Source: Victivallis lenta (lineage in GTDB: Bacteria > Verrucomicrobiota > Lentisphaeria > Victivallales > Victivallaceae). From it: a DNA stretch of 64,000 bases. A program made the translations under genes and the position numbers. Location of the stretch: positions 62,001-126,000 of the forward strand of contig NZ_VUNS01000009.1 in the NCBI RefSeq assembly GCF_009695545.1, given 5' to 3'. Within the stretch, counting starts at the first letter, position 1. The number at the start of each line of letters is the position of its first letter. Of the stretch, positions 52,772 through 60,522 are shown piece after piece. Under the pieces are notes generated by a model, which searched no databases, was not told the origin of the DNA, and worked only from the letters and a program-made list of their open reading frames with translations.

Positions 52772-54931
52772 TTACTTCTCCCCGGGAATGAAAGCCTTCA
52801 ATTTCTCTTTTTTGAATGCTTCCATTGCCTCGTCCAGAGCAGCAGCGTCCTTCGTGCCGCACATCGTCCGGATTTCGCCGCTGACGTCGATGCCCTTCTG
52901 CCGGAGGGCGGCGACCAATGCGTAATCATCGATTCCCAGCTCCCACAGCGCCCAGCGGCGGGACGGATAGCGCACGCCGTTTTCATCCAGATAGGTCATG
53001 CCGTAATTGACGACGCCCTCCGGCGGCGTGATCGAAGCGTGCCGGAACTGCAGGCCGGTCAGGCTCCAGAACGTGAAACCGTCCCACCCGCGCTGCACGG
53101 AATTCAGCGCCATGCGCCGGTAGTTGTTCAACGGATGCCGCGGCTGCGAATCGCACTCGTAGATCCAGAGCGGCTTCCCGGTGCTTCTCAGCAGCTCGAC
53201 GGCCTTGTTCCCGTTGTTCGCGTCTTCCTGCAGGAACCATGATCCCAGGCAGAAACAGTCCAGATAGGGAAGGAACGGACGCAGCTGTTCCGCAGTCGCC
53301 GGGGGCGGGTCGGAGAAGATGCGGATCTGCGGGTCCAGCCGCTTGATATTTTTCGCGCCGTTCAGGAATTTGTCGTTCAACACCTCGTCGAAGCAGTGAA
53401 CGATCCACTGGTCGTAGCGATAGCCGCGGGACTTCATATAGGCGGCAAGCTGCAGGTAGTAATTGTCCAGGTCCGCGTTCCACCTGTCGGCTGCCCCGGT
53501 GAACCAGTTTTCCAGGAAAAAGGTAACCTTGCCGCGGTCGCCGTTGGCATCGACCCGGTCCAGAACCTGCTTCAGGTTGCTCTTTTCCCAGTTGACGGCT
53601 TCCTTCGCGTCGTATCCGCCATCGATATGGAAGACATTGACGCGGGCGTTGCGGAGGAACTCATAATCCGCCTGATCCTTCGTCACGCCGTAGTCCCAGT
53701 TGAAAACCGCCACCGGCAGCTCCTTCGGGGATTCGATCGCCGCCACGGTCTGACGGACCGGCACCCGAAGCTCCGCCGCGGCGGCCGGGTCCAGCGGGGT
53801 GAAAACCAGAGTGCCCCGGTAGACGCCCGGCTTCCAGTCGCGGCTGCGGAGATCGATCCAGATTCCCCTGGTCTCGCCGTCCGCCACTTCAAACACGCCG
53901 TCGAACGGCAGAGGGGGCATCGCATCGAAGAATCCGCCGACCGGAATCATGCGCCGCAGCTGCGGAGCCGGGACGTCCTTCGCTTCCCAGCGGGGCCGGA
54001 AGTACTGGGTGCGTCCGGAATGGTTGCGGATAAGCAGGATTTTCGCCTCATAGCCGTTCACCGGCATCAGCACATCCACTTCCGGCTCCGTCTCCGGGGC
54101 TATCGGCGTATCGACGTCGAACTCGGCCGACGGGTTGACGAGCCGGGCTTCCAGTGCATACTGCCGGCAGGAGGCGATCACCGCGGCATCCGCCGGGGTG
54201 AGGCGGTCGTTCCTGAAATTGTCCTGCGCCGTCACCAGCTGCTTCAGCAGCTGTTTGTCAACCGGCAGTCCGAGGGCGGCGTCGCGTTTGTAACTGTCCG
54301 CCAGGGCGTCGAACCGTTTGCGCTGGGACTGCATCCTGCGCATTTCCACCGAATCAGTGCCAGGAGCTTTCAACTCCGGCAGCGGCGGCAGTTCATCGGC
54401 GCATTCGAGCGTCACTTCGTCGATCAGCATGCCGGCGCCGGTGGCTCCGTAGCCGATGCCGACGGCAAGGCTCGCCATGCTTCCCGGCGTATGTTCGCCC
54501 TCCACCACAAGCCGTTCCCAGCCATGTCCTCGGGTGGTCGCCACCCCCACCCGGCCCATAACTCCGTCGCAGTAGGAGTGGCCGTCGACCAGACCGGCTT
54601 CGGCCTTTCCGGCGAAGTCGCTCTTGCACCAGGCGGTAAGACGCATCTTCCTGCCGCGGAGCCGCTCCGCCGGGATATCGACCATCAGGAACATCCACTG
54701 CGCCTCGTCGGACGATTCCAGGTAAAGCGCCTGCCTGCCGAAAGCCGCCTCCTTCGACGGCACATGTATCCAGGGCCGGGGTTCCTGCCCCCGGTAAAAA
54801 ACCGTAATGGGCCATGCCGCGGGGTCCCCCTCAAAATCTTCGTGATAAACGATCTCCGCCGCTGCCTGAAGCGCCGCGCACACCAGCAGCGCCGCGCACA
54901 CCGGCAGCGTCAGTCTCCGATACTTACCCAT
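52772..54931 (-). CDS. Secreted GH123/DUF4091-like glycoside hydrolase
   Basis: A 719-residue protein with a signal peptide (LTLPVCAALLVCAALQAAA). The N-terminal beta-sandwich (about 25-185, YHEDFEGDPAAW) looks like a carbohydrate-binding module. A helical linker follows, then a beta domain and a TIM barrel from about 405. The barrel contains the acidic pair D515-E516 in HCFDEVLN, in the position of the GH123 catalytic Asp-Glu, and later LWIYECDSQ and GWDGFTFWSL. This architecture is usually annotated DUF4091. Family resemblance suggests hexosaminidase-type chemistry, but the substrate is unproven. GGAG lies nine bases before the ATG. Confidence 0.78.
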   Translation of the reverse strand: MGKYRRLTLPVCAALLVCAALQAAAEIVYHEDFEGDPAAWPITVFYRGQEPRPWIHVPSKEAAFGRQALYLESSDEAQWMFLMVDIPAERLRGRKMRLTAWCKSDFAGKAEAGLVDGHSYCDGVMGRVGVATTRGHGWERLVVEGEHTPGSMASLAVGIGYGATGAGMLIDEVTLECADELPPLPELKAPGTDSVEMRRMQSQRKRFDALADSYKRDAALGLPVDKQLLKQLVTAQDNFRNDRLTPADAAVIASCRQYALEARLVNPSAEFDVDTPIAPETEPEVDVLMPVNGYEAKILLIRNHSGRTQYFRPRWEAKDVPAPQLRRMIPVGGFFDAMPPLPFDGVFEVADGETRGIWIDLRSRDWKPGVYRGTLVFTPLDPAAAAELRVPVRQTVAAIESPKELPVAVFNWDYGVTKDQADYEFLRNARVNVFHIDGGYDAKEAVNWEKSNLKQVLDRVDANGDRGKVTFFLENWFTGAADRWNADLDNYYLQLAAYMKSRGYRYDQWIVHCFDEVLNDKFLNGAKNIKRLDPQIRIFSDPPPATAEQLRPFLPYLDCFCLGSWFLQEDANNGNKAVELLRSTGKPLWIYECDSQPRHPLNNYRRMALNSVQRGWDGFTFWSLTGLQFRHASITPPEGVVNYGMTYLDENGVRYPSRRWALWELGIDDYALVAALRQKGIDVSGEIRTMCGTKDAAALDEAMEAFKKEKLKAFIPGEK

Positions 54932-55124
54932 GTCTCACATCTCTCCTTTGTGTTTGAACCGTCTCCCACTCCGATCGTCAATGGAAGCATTTCCGGCAAG
55001 ATAAAACTCCAGACAAAAGCAACCGCTTCCGCCGGAATATGATACGAATTCTCCGCCGAAGCGGGGGCAGCCCGTTCCGTTCCCACTCCCCGAACCGGTC
55101 CGCAGGCTTTTCAGGCAATACCGG

Positions 55125-55159
55125 GCCGGCACGGCATATTTATTCAAAGACGTGCCGGC
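55125..55159 (-). other. Inverted repeat downstream of the LacI gene
   Basis: A 9-bp perfect stem (55125-55133 with 55151-55159) around a 17-base AT-rich loop lies in the 254-base gap between the LacI stop and the GH123-like start. No T-tract follows, so it could be a weak terminator or a binding site. Confidence 0.35.
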
Positions 55160-55185
55160 AGTCGCGGTTCAGGCCGCCGAACTCC

Positions 55186-56181
55186 TCATTTCGGACACTC
55201 GATAACCGATTCCCGATGAACAAGCTGCGGAGAAATCATGACGGAACGCAGCGGAGCGTCGGGCTCGTCGATCCTGGCCAGCAGCAGTTTTACCAACTGC
55301 TCCGTGATCTCCGAAAAATCCAGATCGAAGGAGTCCAGTGCGGGAGACAGGAATGCAGTCATGAACGAACTGTCAAGCGCGATCACCGATAGATCGTCCG
55401 GCACCCGGATTCCGAGCTTCGCGGCGCTGGAAAGCGCCGCAATCGCCTCCGTATCGCTATGACAGATCAGCGCATCCGGAATGGCGCCGCCGCACTCCCG
55501 GTAAAATTTGCCGAACGCATCCAGCGGGCGGCGGCTCCAGAAAGTCAGTTCGAAAATCCACTCGGGTTTCGATTCCAGCCCGCAGCGGCCCACATGCTCC
55601 CGGAAAAACCGGTTGCGTTCCCCCACGCTCAATATGCCGATCCGGCGATGGCCGAACTTTTTCAGGTGCTCCAGCGCCCGGATGATCATCTGTTCTTCAT
55701 CCAGAACGACATAATCATAGAATTCGTTCCGGTATCCGTACACCACCGCCGGAATTTTCTCCTCCCGGAAACAGGGCGAGGCATCCCAGCTGATCACCCC
55801 GCTGATGCTGCGTTCAAAAAAAGTCTGAAGCGTCTGCGCGTGCAGCTCCGGCGAATCATCGCCGCCCCAGAAGGAGAACAGGCTCGTAAAACCGCGCTTT
55901 TTGATTTCACGCTGCAATTCGAGCGCCATATTGCCGTAGATTCCGGTACCGGACATCGGCATCGCCACGCCGATGGTCGAGGACTTCCGCGCCCGCAGCT
56001 CCCGTGCCGCCGTATTCGGCCGGTAGTTCAGCGCCTTGACCGCTTCGGCCACCTTGCGGCGGTTCTCCGGCGTGCTGTTGCGATAACCGGAATTGCTGAT
56101 GATGAAAGCGACCAGGCTTCGTGAAAGTCCACAGTAGTCCGCCACATCTTTGAGCGTAACCCGTTTTTGTCGTTCCGGCAT
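55186..56181 (-). CDS. LacI-family transcriptional regulator (probably autoregulated)
   Basis: A 331-residue LacI protein. The N-terminal helix-turn-helix (VTLKDVADYCGLSRSLVAFIISNSGYRN) has SRSLVAFI as recognition helix and a STPENRRKVAEAVKALNYRPNTAAREL hinge. The effector domain starts SSTIGVAMPMSGTGIY. AAGGA precedes the ATG at 56181. Its promoter and a palindromic operator lie just upstream. It is the first gene of the minus-strand sugar cluster and probably represses it until the matching sugar appears. Ligand unknown. Confidence 0.92.
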   Translation of the reverse strand: MPERQKRVTLKDVADYCGLSRSLVAFIISNSGYRNSTPENRRKVAEAVKALNYRPNTAARELRARKSSTIGVAMPMSGTGIYGNMALELQREIKKRGFTSLFSFWGGDDSPELHAQTLQTFFERSISGVISWDASPCFREEKIPAVVYGYRNEFYDYVVLDEEQMIIRALEHLKKFGHRRIGILSVGERNRFFREHVGRCGLESKPEWIFELTFWSRRPLDAFGKFYRECGGAIPDALICHSDTEAIAALSSAAKLGIRVPDDLSVIALDSSFMTAFLSPALDSFDLDFSEITEQLVKLLLARIDEPDAPLRSVMISPQLVHRESVIECPK

Positions 56182-56203
56182 CCTAAGGTCCTTGCCATAT
56201 TGT

Positions 56204-56219
56204 TGTAGATCGTTCTACA
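56204..56219. promoter_or_regulatory. Palindromic LacI-type operator
   Basis: The 16-base site has perfect 6-base arms TGTAGA and TCTACA around TCGT, giving a central CG as LacI-family proteins prefer. It covers the predicted transcription start of the adjacent LacI gene, so autorepression is likely. Confidence 0.7.
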
Positions 56220-56222
56220 TTA

Positions 56223-56251
56223 ATTATACCACAGACGTTTTGCGATGTCAA
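56223..56251 (-). promoter_or_regulatory. Sigma70-type promoter of the LacI gene and possibly the sugar cluster
   Basis: On the minus strand TTGACA (56251-56246) and TATAAT (56228-56223) are spaced by exactly 17 bases. The start would be near 56216, inside the palindromic operator, 35 bases before the ATG. Confidence 0.82.
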
Positions 56252-56305
56252 GAGCCGAAGGAAAAAAAACCGGAAATAATACGGCGGATTTTCCGGCGCC
56301 GGGGC

Positions 56306-57001
56306 TCAATCGTCTCCGCAGAAATAACGGTTGAACCGCGCCTCCCGGCTGCCCCAGAGACACGCCACGGCCGCCGGGGACATCGGCGCGACGTGGCCGT
56401 CGAAGAAGCCGACGTTCACCATTCTGCGGTGACGGTAGACAAGCCTCCCGTTCGGATTCCCCTCCTCGCTTTCGGGGAAACAATCCGGATTATTCTGCGC
56501 ATAAGCGCCAAGCGTATCGAACCATGCCGCCGAACCGGACGGCTTCAGGATACGCGGCAGCCGGAAGGCGTACCGGCGATAGCCGTCCCGGGAGAGGTTG
56601 TCCCGCGTCATGCCGTACGAGAAACAGGCTAACGGACGGTTGAGCCGCACGGCGGAAGATGCGGGGCAGAGCAGGTCCGGGGGAAACGCCGACTCGGCAT
56701 TCTCCAGGCCGTTCTTCGGCCGGACCGGCGCTCCGACCAGACGCCGGAACTCGATCCGGTCGTACCATGCCGGATTCGCCGGGGGAATCCAGTAATCCGA
56801 GAAGCTCCCGGCATACAGCACGCCGGCCTGAGTGAAGCTTTTCAAATTGCCGGTGCACTTGAGACGCCGGGCGCTGATCCTCGCATCGAAAAGAGCGGGA
56901 ATCAGCATGCCGGCCAGAACCGTCACGCTCGCAACCACGGTCAGCAGCTCAATCAGCGTGAATTTTTTCACGCGCTTCACTTGATTAACAATAAACTTCA
57001 T
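56306..57001 (-). CDS. Prepilin-like protein with H-X9-DG motif
   Basis: About 231 residues from the ATG at 57001 (a TTG at 57010 is in frame). The leader MKFIVNQVKRVKK precedes FTLIELLTVVASVTVLAGMLI, with K rather than G at the cleavage position, a common variant in this phylum. HRRMVNVGFFDG (H-X9-DG) lies near residue 193. No strong ribosome site is visible. It is separated from the LacI promoter by only about 50 bases and is transcribed in the same direction. Function unknown. Confidence 0.85.
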   Translation of the reverse strand: MKFIVNQVKRVKKFTLIELLTVVASVTVLAGMLIPALFDARISARRLKCTGNLKSFTQAGVLYAGSFSDYWIPPANPAWYDRIEFRRLVGAPVRPKNGLENAESAFPPDLLCPASSAVRLNRPLACFSYGMTRDNLSRDGYRRYAFRLPRILKPSGSAAWFDTLGAYAQNNPDCFPESEEGNPNGRLVYRHRRMVNVGFFDGHVAPMSPAAVACLWGSREARFNRYFCGDD

Positions 57002-57460
57002 ACAAATCAATAAAAGTCAAATCGACGCGCTTCCGGTTCCGAAAATCGGCAATATTTCAATTTCCGGTCATGGTAAATCGGGCAGAAAACACAGTCGAAA
57101 CGAGGAGCACAAAATCATATAACCACATAATTATTAAAATATTACACACAAAAAACAAGAATTAATCTAACGCACAAGACCGGAAAGTCAAACCGGAAAA
57201 AGAAGAAAATCGAATCCGGCCTCCCCGAAAGGGCATCCTCATCAGCAGGAGTTCCGGCTCCCGACCTCCGCACGGCATAGCCATGCCTTTGCGGGAAAGA
57301 CGGCTGACCGGTGCTGAATCCGCCGATTTCCGATGAGTGAAGATTGTAATTTCCCGATATGGTGATATTTTGTCCTGCCGCACCTGATTCGCCAGGCAGC
57401 CGGAAATCATCGCGCAAAGAGAAAAATACCGCTTCCGGAGCAGCAGTGAAAGATGAATTT
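57002..57460. other. Divergent intergenic region
   Basis: About 460 bases between the prepilin-like gene (minus) and the AraC gene (plus). The segment 57095-57175 is markedly AT-rich and probably holds the minus-strand promoter, but I cannot name convincing -35/-10 boxes. The open frames crossing it (57142-57627 minus; the upstream extension of the AraC frame from 57359) show no recognisable domain. Confidence 0.5.
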
Positions 57461-58378
57461 ATGAAGATCCTCCGCGACTCATCGATCTTTGACTCGGAAA
57501 AGGGGACCTGCTGGCGCAGCGACCCCACCTTTGTCGGATATGGAGCCGGATATCCGGAACAGGTCGAACTTCTCAATTTCACGGGCCGCCCGTCGGACAC
57601 AAGCATCCCCTGCCGGATGGAGGTCATGCTTCATTCGACCGTGCAGACCAGATATTATCAGCACCGCACCAGGCAGACGCAGAAATTGTCGGTCTTCTGC
57701 ATCTGTTCCGGCAGGATGTATTTTCGGAGCAACAGCAGCGTCCTGTCGGCCGAAGCGGGCGACTGCGTGCTGCTCAAGCCGCATTGCAGAAATGACTTCC
57801 TGTATGCAGATGAAAGGCAATGCTCCTATTATGAGTTTATCCTGACCGGCAATATGCTGGACGAGTTTCTCCGGATTTATGATCTGGAACAGGTGTTCGG
57901 CCTGAAATTGAACGATGAGAAGTTTTTCCGGAAGCTTTTCGAACGGATGAAGAACCTGACGGATGTGAAGCCGCTTTCCGCCATCTTCCCCGAGCTGACC
58001 GGAGTCGCCTTCGAGCTCCTGCAGAGAATTTCATCCGCCGTTCAAATCCAGGCCCGCTCGTCGTATGTCGCCGAAATCCGTGACTTTCTGGAGCAGCGGA
58101 TCAAAGAAAAAATCTCCATGCCGGAGGTCGCCGGAAGGTTCAAGATCGACATTCACGATATGAACCGGGATTTTCAGGATGCGTTCGGGGTGACGCCTTA
58201 TCAATACCTGAAACGGTTCCGCTTGCGGAAAGCAGCCGAAATGCTGCGGGCCGGAATGCTCGTGAAGGAGACTTCGGCCGCAGTCGGCTATCGCAACGTC
58301 AAAACATTTTCCGCGGAATTCCGCCTGTTCTACGGCAAATCCCCGCTCGATTGCCGGAAACGCCGTCCCGGCAGGTGA
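57461..58378 (+). CDS. AraC-family transcriptional regulator
   Basis: About 305 residues from the ATG at 57461. A GTG at 57446 with GGAG five bases upstream is an equally good start, and the frame is open from 57359. The N-terminal half is a cupin-like sensing domain (LSVFCICSGRMYFRSN; GDCVLLKPHCRNDFLYADERQCSYYEFILTG). The C-terminal 100 residues form a double helix-turn-helix (EKISMPEVAGRFKIDIHDMNRDFQDAFGVTPYQYLKRFRLRKAAEMLRAG, then KETSAAVGYRNVKTFSAEFRLFYGKSPLDCRKR). It heads the plus-strand run of three glycosidases and probably activates them on binding a sugar. Confidence 0.88.
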   Translation: MKILRDSSIFDSEKGTCWRSDPTFVGYGAGYPEQVELLNFTGRPSDTSIPCRMEVMLHSTVQTRYYQHRTRQTQKLSVFCICSGRMYFRSNSSVLSAEAGDCVLLKPHCRNDFLYADERQCSYYEFILTGNMLDEFLRIYDLEQVFGLKLNDEKFFRKLFERMKNLTDVKPLSAIFPELTGVAFELLQRISSAVQIQARSSYVAEIRDFLEQRIKEKISMPEVAGRFKIDIHDMNRDFQDAFGVTPYQYLKRFRLRKAAEMLRAGMLVKETSAAVGYRNVKTFSAEFRLFYGKSPLDCRKRRPGR

Positions 58379-58451
58379 CCGCCGAAAAATCGGCTCGCAC
58401 GATTCCGAACCTTTATTCATTTTTCATGGCTCAAATTTCTCCTGCCTCCTA

Positions 58452-58480
58452 TTGTGATTTCCATTCGTTTCAGGTAAAAT
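58452..58480 (+). promoter_or_regulatory. Possible promoter in front of the GH5-like gene
   Basis: TTGTGA (58452-58457) and TAAAAT (58475-58480) are spaced by 17 bases. The predicted start (about 58487) coincides with the ATG whose frame is out of step with the enzyme, so the message would have no leader. Confidence 0.4.
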
Positions 58481-58628
58481 ATTAACATGAAACGCGGGGG
58501 GCCGGAACCGGCCGCTCGTTTTTCCGCAGGGAAAAGAAGGTCCGTTCACCATCAAAGAGGGGCCCGATTGGAAAAAGCTGGAACTCAGGCGCCGGATCCT
58601 GCCGGGCAGTCCGCTGGATTTCTCCGCC

Positions 58629-60434
58629 GTGGTGCCGCAGGATGCACCGGCCGGCCAATACGGTTTCGTCCGTTCCAACGATCAGGGTGAATTCGTTTTT
58701 GAAAATGCGCCGGGGAAGAAGATCCGTTTCTACGGCGCCAACCTCTGCTTCACCGCCAACTTTCTCGACAAGGCAGTCGCCGACAAGCTGGTGGAGTATC
58801 TGGTCCGCATGGGCTACAACGCCATCCGCTTTCACCATCACGACGGGCGGCTGGTCGATCCCGCCGTTTCGGATTCCGTGAAACTGAATCCGGAAACGCT
58901 GGACAGGCTCGACTACCTTTTCGCCCAATGCAAAAAGCACGGCCTCTACGTGACCACCGACCTCTACGTCAACCGGAACTTCAAAAGCCCCGCCACCGGC
59001 TGCTACGGACTGAAAGCGCAACTGCCCGTCGATGAACATGCGATGGAAAGCTGGAAGGATTTCGTGCGCAGCTGGATGACGCACCGGAACCCGTATACCG
59101 GACTCACCTGGGGGGAAGACCCCGCGCTGATCTCGCTGTGCCTGGTCAATGAAGACACGCTCAGCGCCAATTGGAGCGCGAATCCGAAGGTCGCGGCCCT
59201 CTACCGCAGCAAATTCACGGAGTGGAAGAAAGGGCGGGAGGGCGACGACCAGACGCTGTTCCGGGAATTCCTGTTCGAATTGCAGGGAAACGTACTGGAC
59301 CGGCAGATCGATTTCGTCAAAAATGAACTCGGCCTCAAAACGATGATCACCAGTCTGAACTGGATCACGGATGCCCCGCTGACCCGGCTGCGCGAGAAAC
59401 TCGACCTGGTGGATATGCACCAGTATTTCTCCCACCCGACCTTTCCGGAAAAAGCCTGGCAGATGCCGATCGGAGTCGATCAGGGCTCATCCATCCGGCG
59501 CGGCGCGAGCCTGCCCCGCGAAATGATGCCGACCCGGATTTTCGGCAAGCCCTTCACGGTCACCGAATTCAATTTCTGCAACCCGAACCGGTTCCGGGCC
59601 GAGGGCGGCCCGCTGATGGGCGCTTACGCGGCGCTGCAGAATTGGGGCGGGTTATGGAGATTCTGCTGGAGCCACTCCGATGCCGGAATCATCCGCAATC
59701 CCGGCCAGAACTCCTTCGATGCGTCCAACGACCCGATGCAGCAGCTCAGCGACCGCATCATTCTGGCGCTGTTCCTGCGGGGAAACCTCGCGCCGTCGAA
59801 AGCGAAAATCTCTTATCCCGTGGCGCCTTTTTCCAAAAACAGCCCGGCGATGTCTTATCCCGGCGATTTCGCCAATCTCGGGCTGGACGCCCAGATCGGC
59901 TCCCACGCGGCGGAACGGAAACTCCCCGCCGGAGTCGTGTGCTGGCGTCCCGGCATGAAAACGCAGGAGCCCCCCCGGATCAGACTGGACCGGAAGGCCG
60001 GAACGCTGGCGGTTTCAACACCGCTGACGGAGACGGCGACGCTGCCGGCGGGAGACCTCGCCGTAAAGAAGCTGCGGGTCAAAGACGCCTCCAAATTCAT
60101 GACGGCGGCAGCAATCTCGCTGGACGGCAGGCCTTTGACCGAAAGCGACAGCATCCTCGTCATCCATCTCAGCAACATCAGCCAGAGCGGAGCCGGTTAC
60201 GGCAGTTCCACCCTGCTTCGCGCCTGGGGGAATTCACCGGAACTTCTGGTCGAACGCTGCACGGCGACACTGGAACTTGAATGTCCGGGGACGCCGTGGC
60301 GGGTGGCTGCACTCGCGCTCGACGGCTCCGAAACCGGCGAAGTCCCGGGCAGCCTGAAAAACGGAGTTTTCCGCTTCACCGCCGACACGACGGCCTTCCC
60401 CGGCGGCGTTCTCGCCTACCACCTGTCGCGCTGA
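58629..60434 (+). CDS. GH5-like clan GH-A glycoside hydrolase, 5' end probably frameshifted
   Basis: The 601 residues from the first usable in-frame start (GTG 58629) contain a clan GH-A barrel: GYNAIRFHHHDGRLV near 62, acid/base candidate Glu in LCLVNEDTL near 175, and nucleophile candidate Glu in FTVTEFNFCNP near 314. A C-terminal beta domain follows. The frame is open back to a stop at 58488, and the extra part (FPQGKEGPFTIKEGPDWKK and on) reads as real coding sequence, with no start codon. The ATG at 58487 is one base out of frame, with a run of six G between. Either the start has been damaged or the sequence has an extra G. No signal peptide remains. Confidence 0.75.
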   Translation: MVPQDAPAGQYGFVRSNDQGEFVFENAPGKKIRFYGANLCFTANFLDKAVADKLVEYLVRMGYNAIRFHHHDGRLVDPAVSDSVKLNPETLDRLDYLFAQCKKHGLYVTTDLYVNRNFKSPATGCYGLKAQLPVDEHAMESWKDFVRSWMTHRNPYTGLTWGEDPALISLCLVNEDTLSANWSANPKVAALYRSKFTEWKKGREGDDQTLFREFLFELQGNVLDRQIDFVKNELGLKTMITSLNWITDAPLTRLREKLDLVDMHQYFSHPTFPEKAWQMPIGVDQGSSIRRGASLPREMMPTRIFGKPFTVTEFNFCNPNRFRAEGGPLMGAYAALQNWGGLWRFCWSHSDAGIIRNPGQNSFDASNDPMQQLSDRIILALFLRGNLAPSKAKISYPVAPFSKNSPAMSYPGDFANLGLDAQIGSHAAERKLPAGVVCWRPGMKTQEPPRIRLDRKAGTLAVSTPLTETATLPAGDLAVKKLRVKDASKFMTAAAISLDGRPLTESDSILVIHLSNISQSGAGYGSSTLLRAWGNSPELLVERCTATLELECPGTPWRVAALALDGSETGEVPGSLKNGVFRFTADTTAFPGGVLAYHLSR

Positions 60435-60451
60435 AACAACTCCCCCTTCCT

Positions 60452-60482
60452 ATCCTGCCGTTCCTCCCGGCGGCAGGATTTT
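60452..60482 (+). terminator. Intrinsic terminator after the GH5-like gene
   Basis: A perfect 9-bp stem (60452-60460 with 60471-60479), a 10-base loop and then TTT follow the stop codon by 17 bases. The downstream glycosidase gene starts at 60523, so this may end or reduce transcription between them. Confidence 0.6.
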
Positions 60483-60522
60483 CATAATTCCATCATCGCT
60501 CAAAAGAAAGTGCCCTTTTTCC

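Noticed and set aside
57142-57627. 161-codon open frame on the minus strand
   Set aside because: It overlaps the start of the AraC gene and the AT-rich divergent promoter region. Its composition changes abruptly midway and no domain is visible.
58429-58488. Small open frame (about 19 codons) before the GH5-like gene
   Set aside because: It starts near the AraC stop, has no ribosome site and overlaps the promoter-like boxes at 58452-58480.
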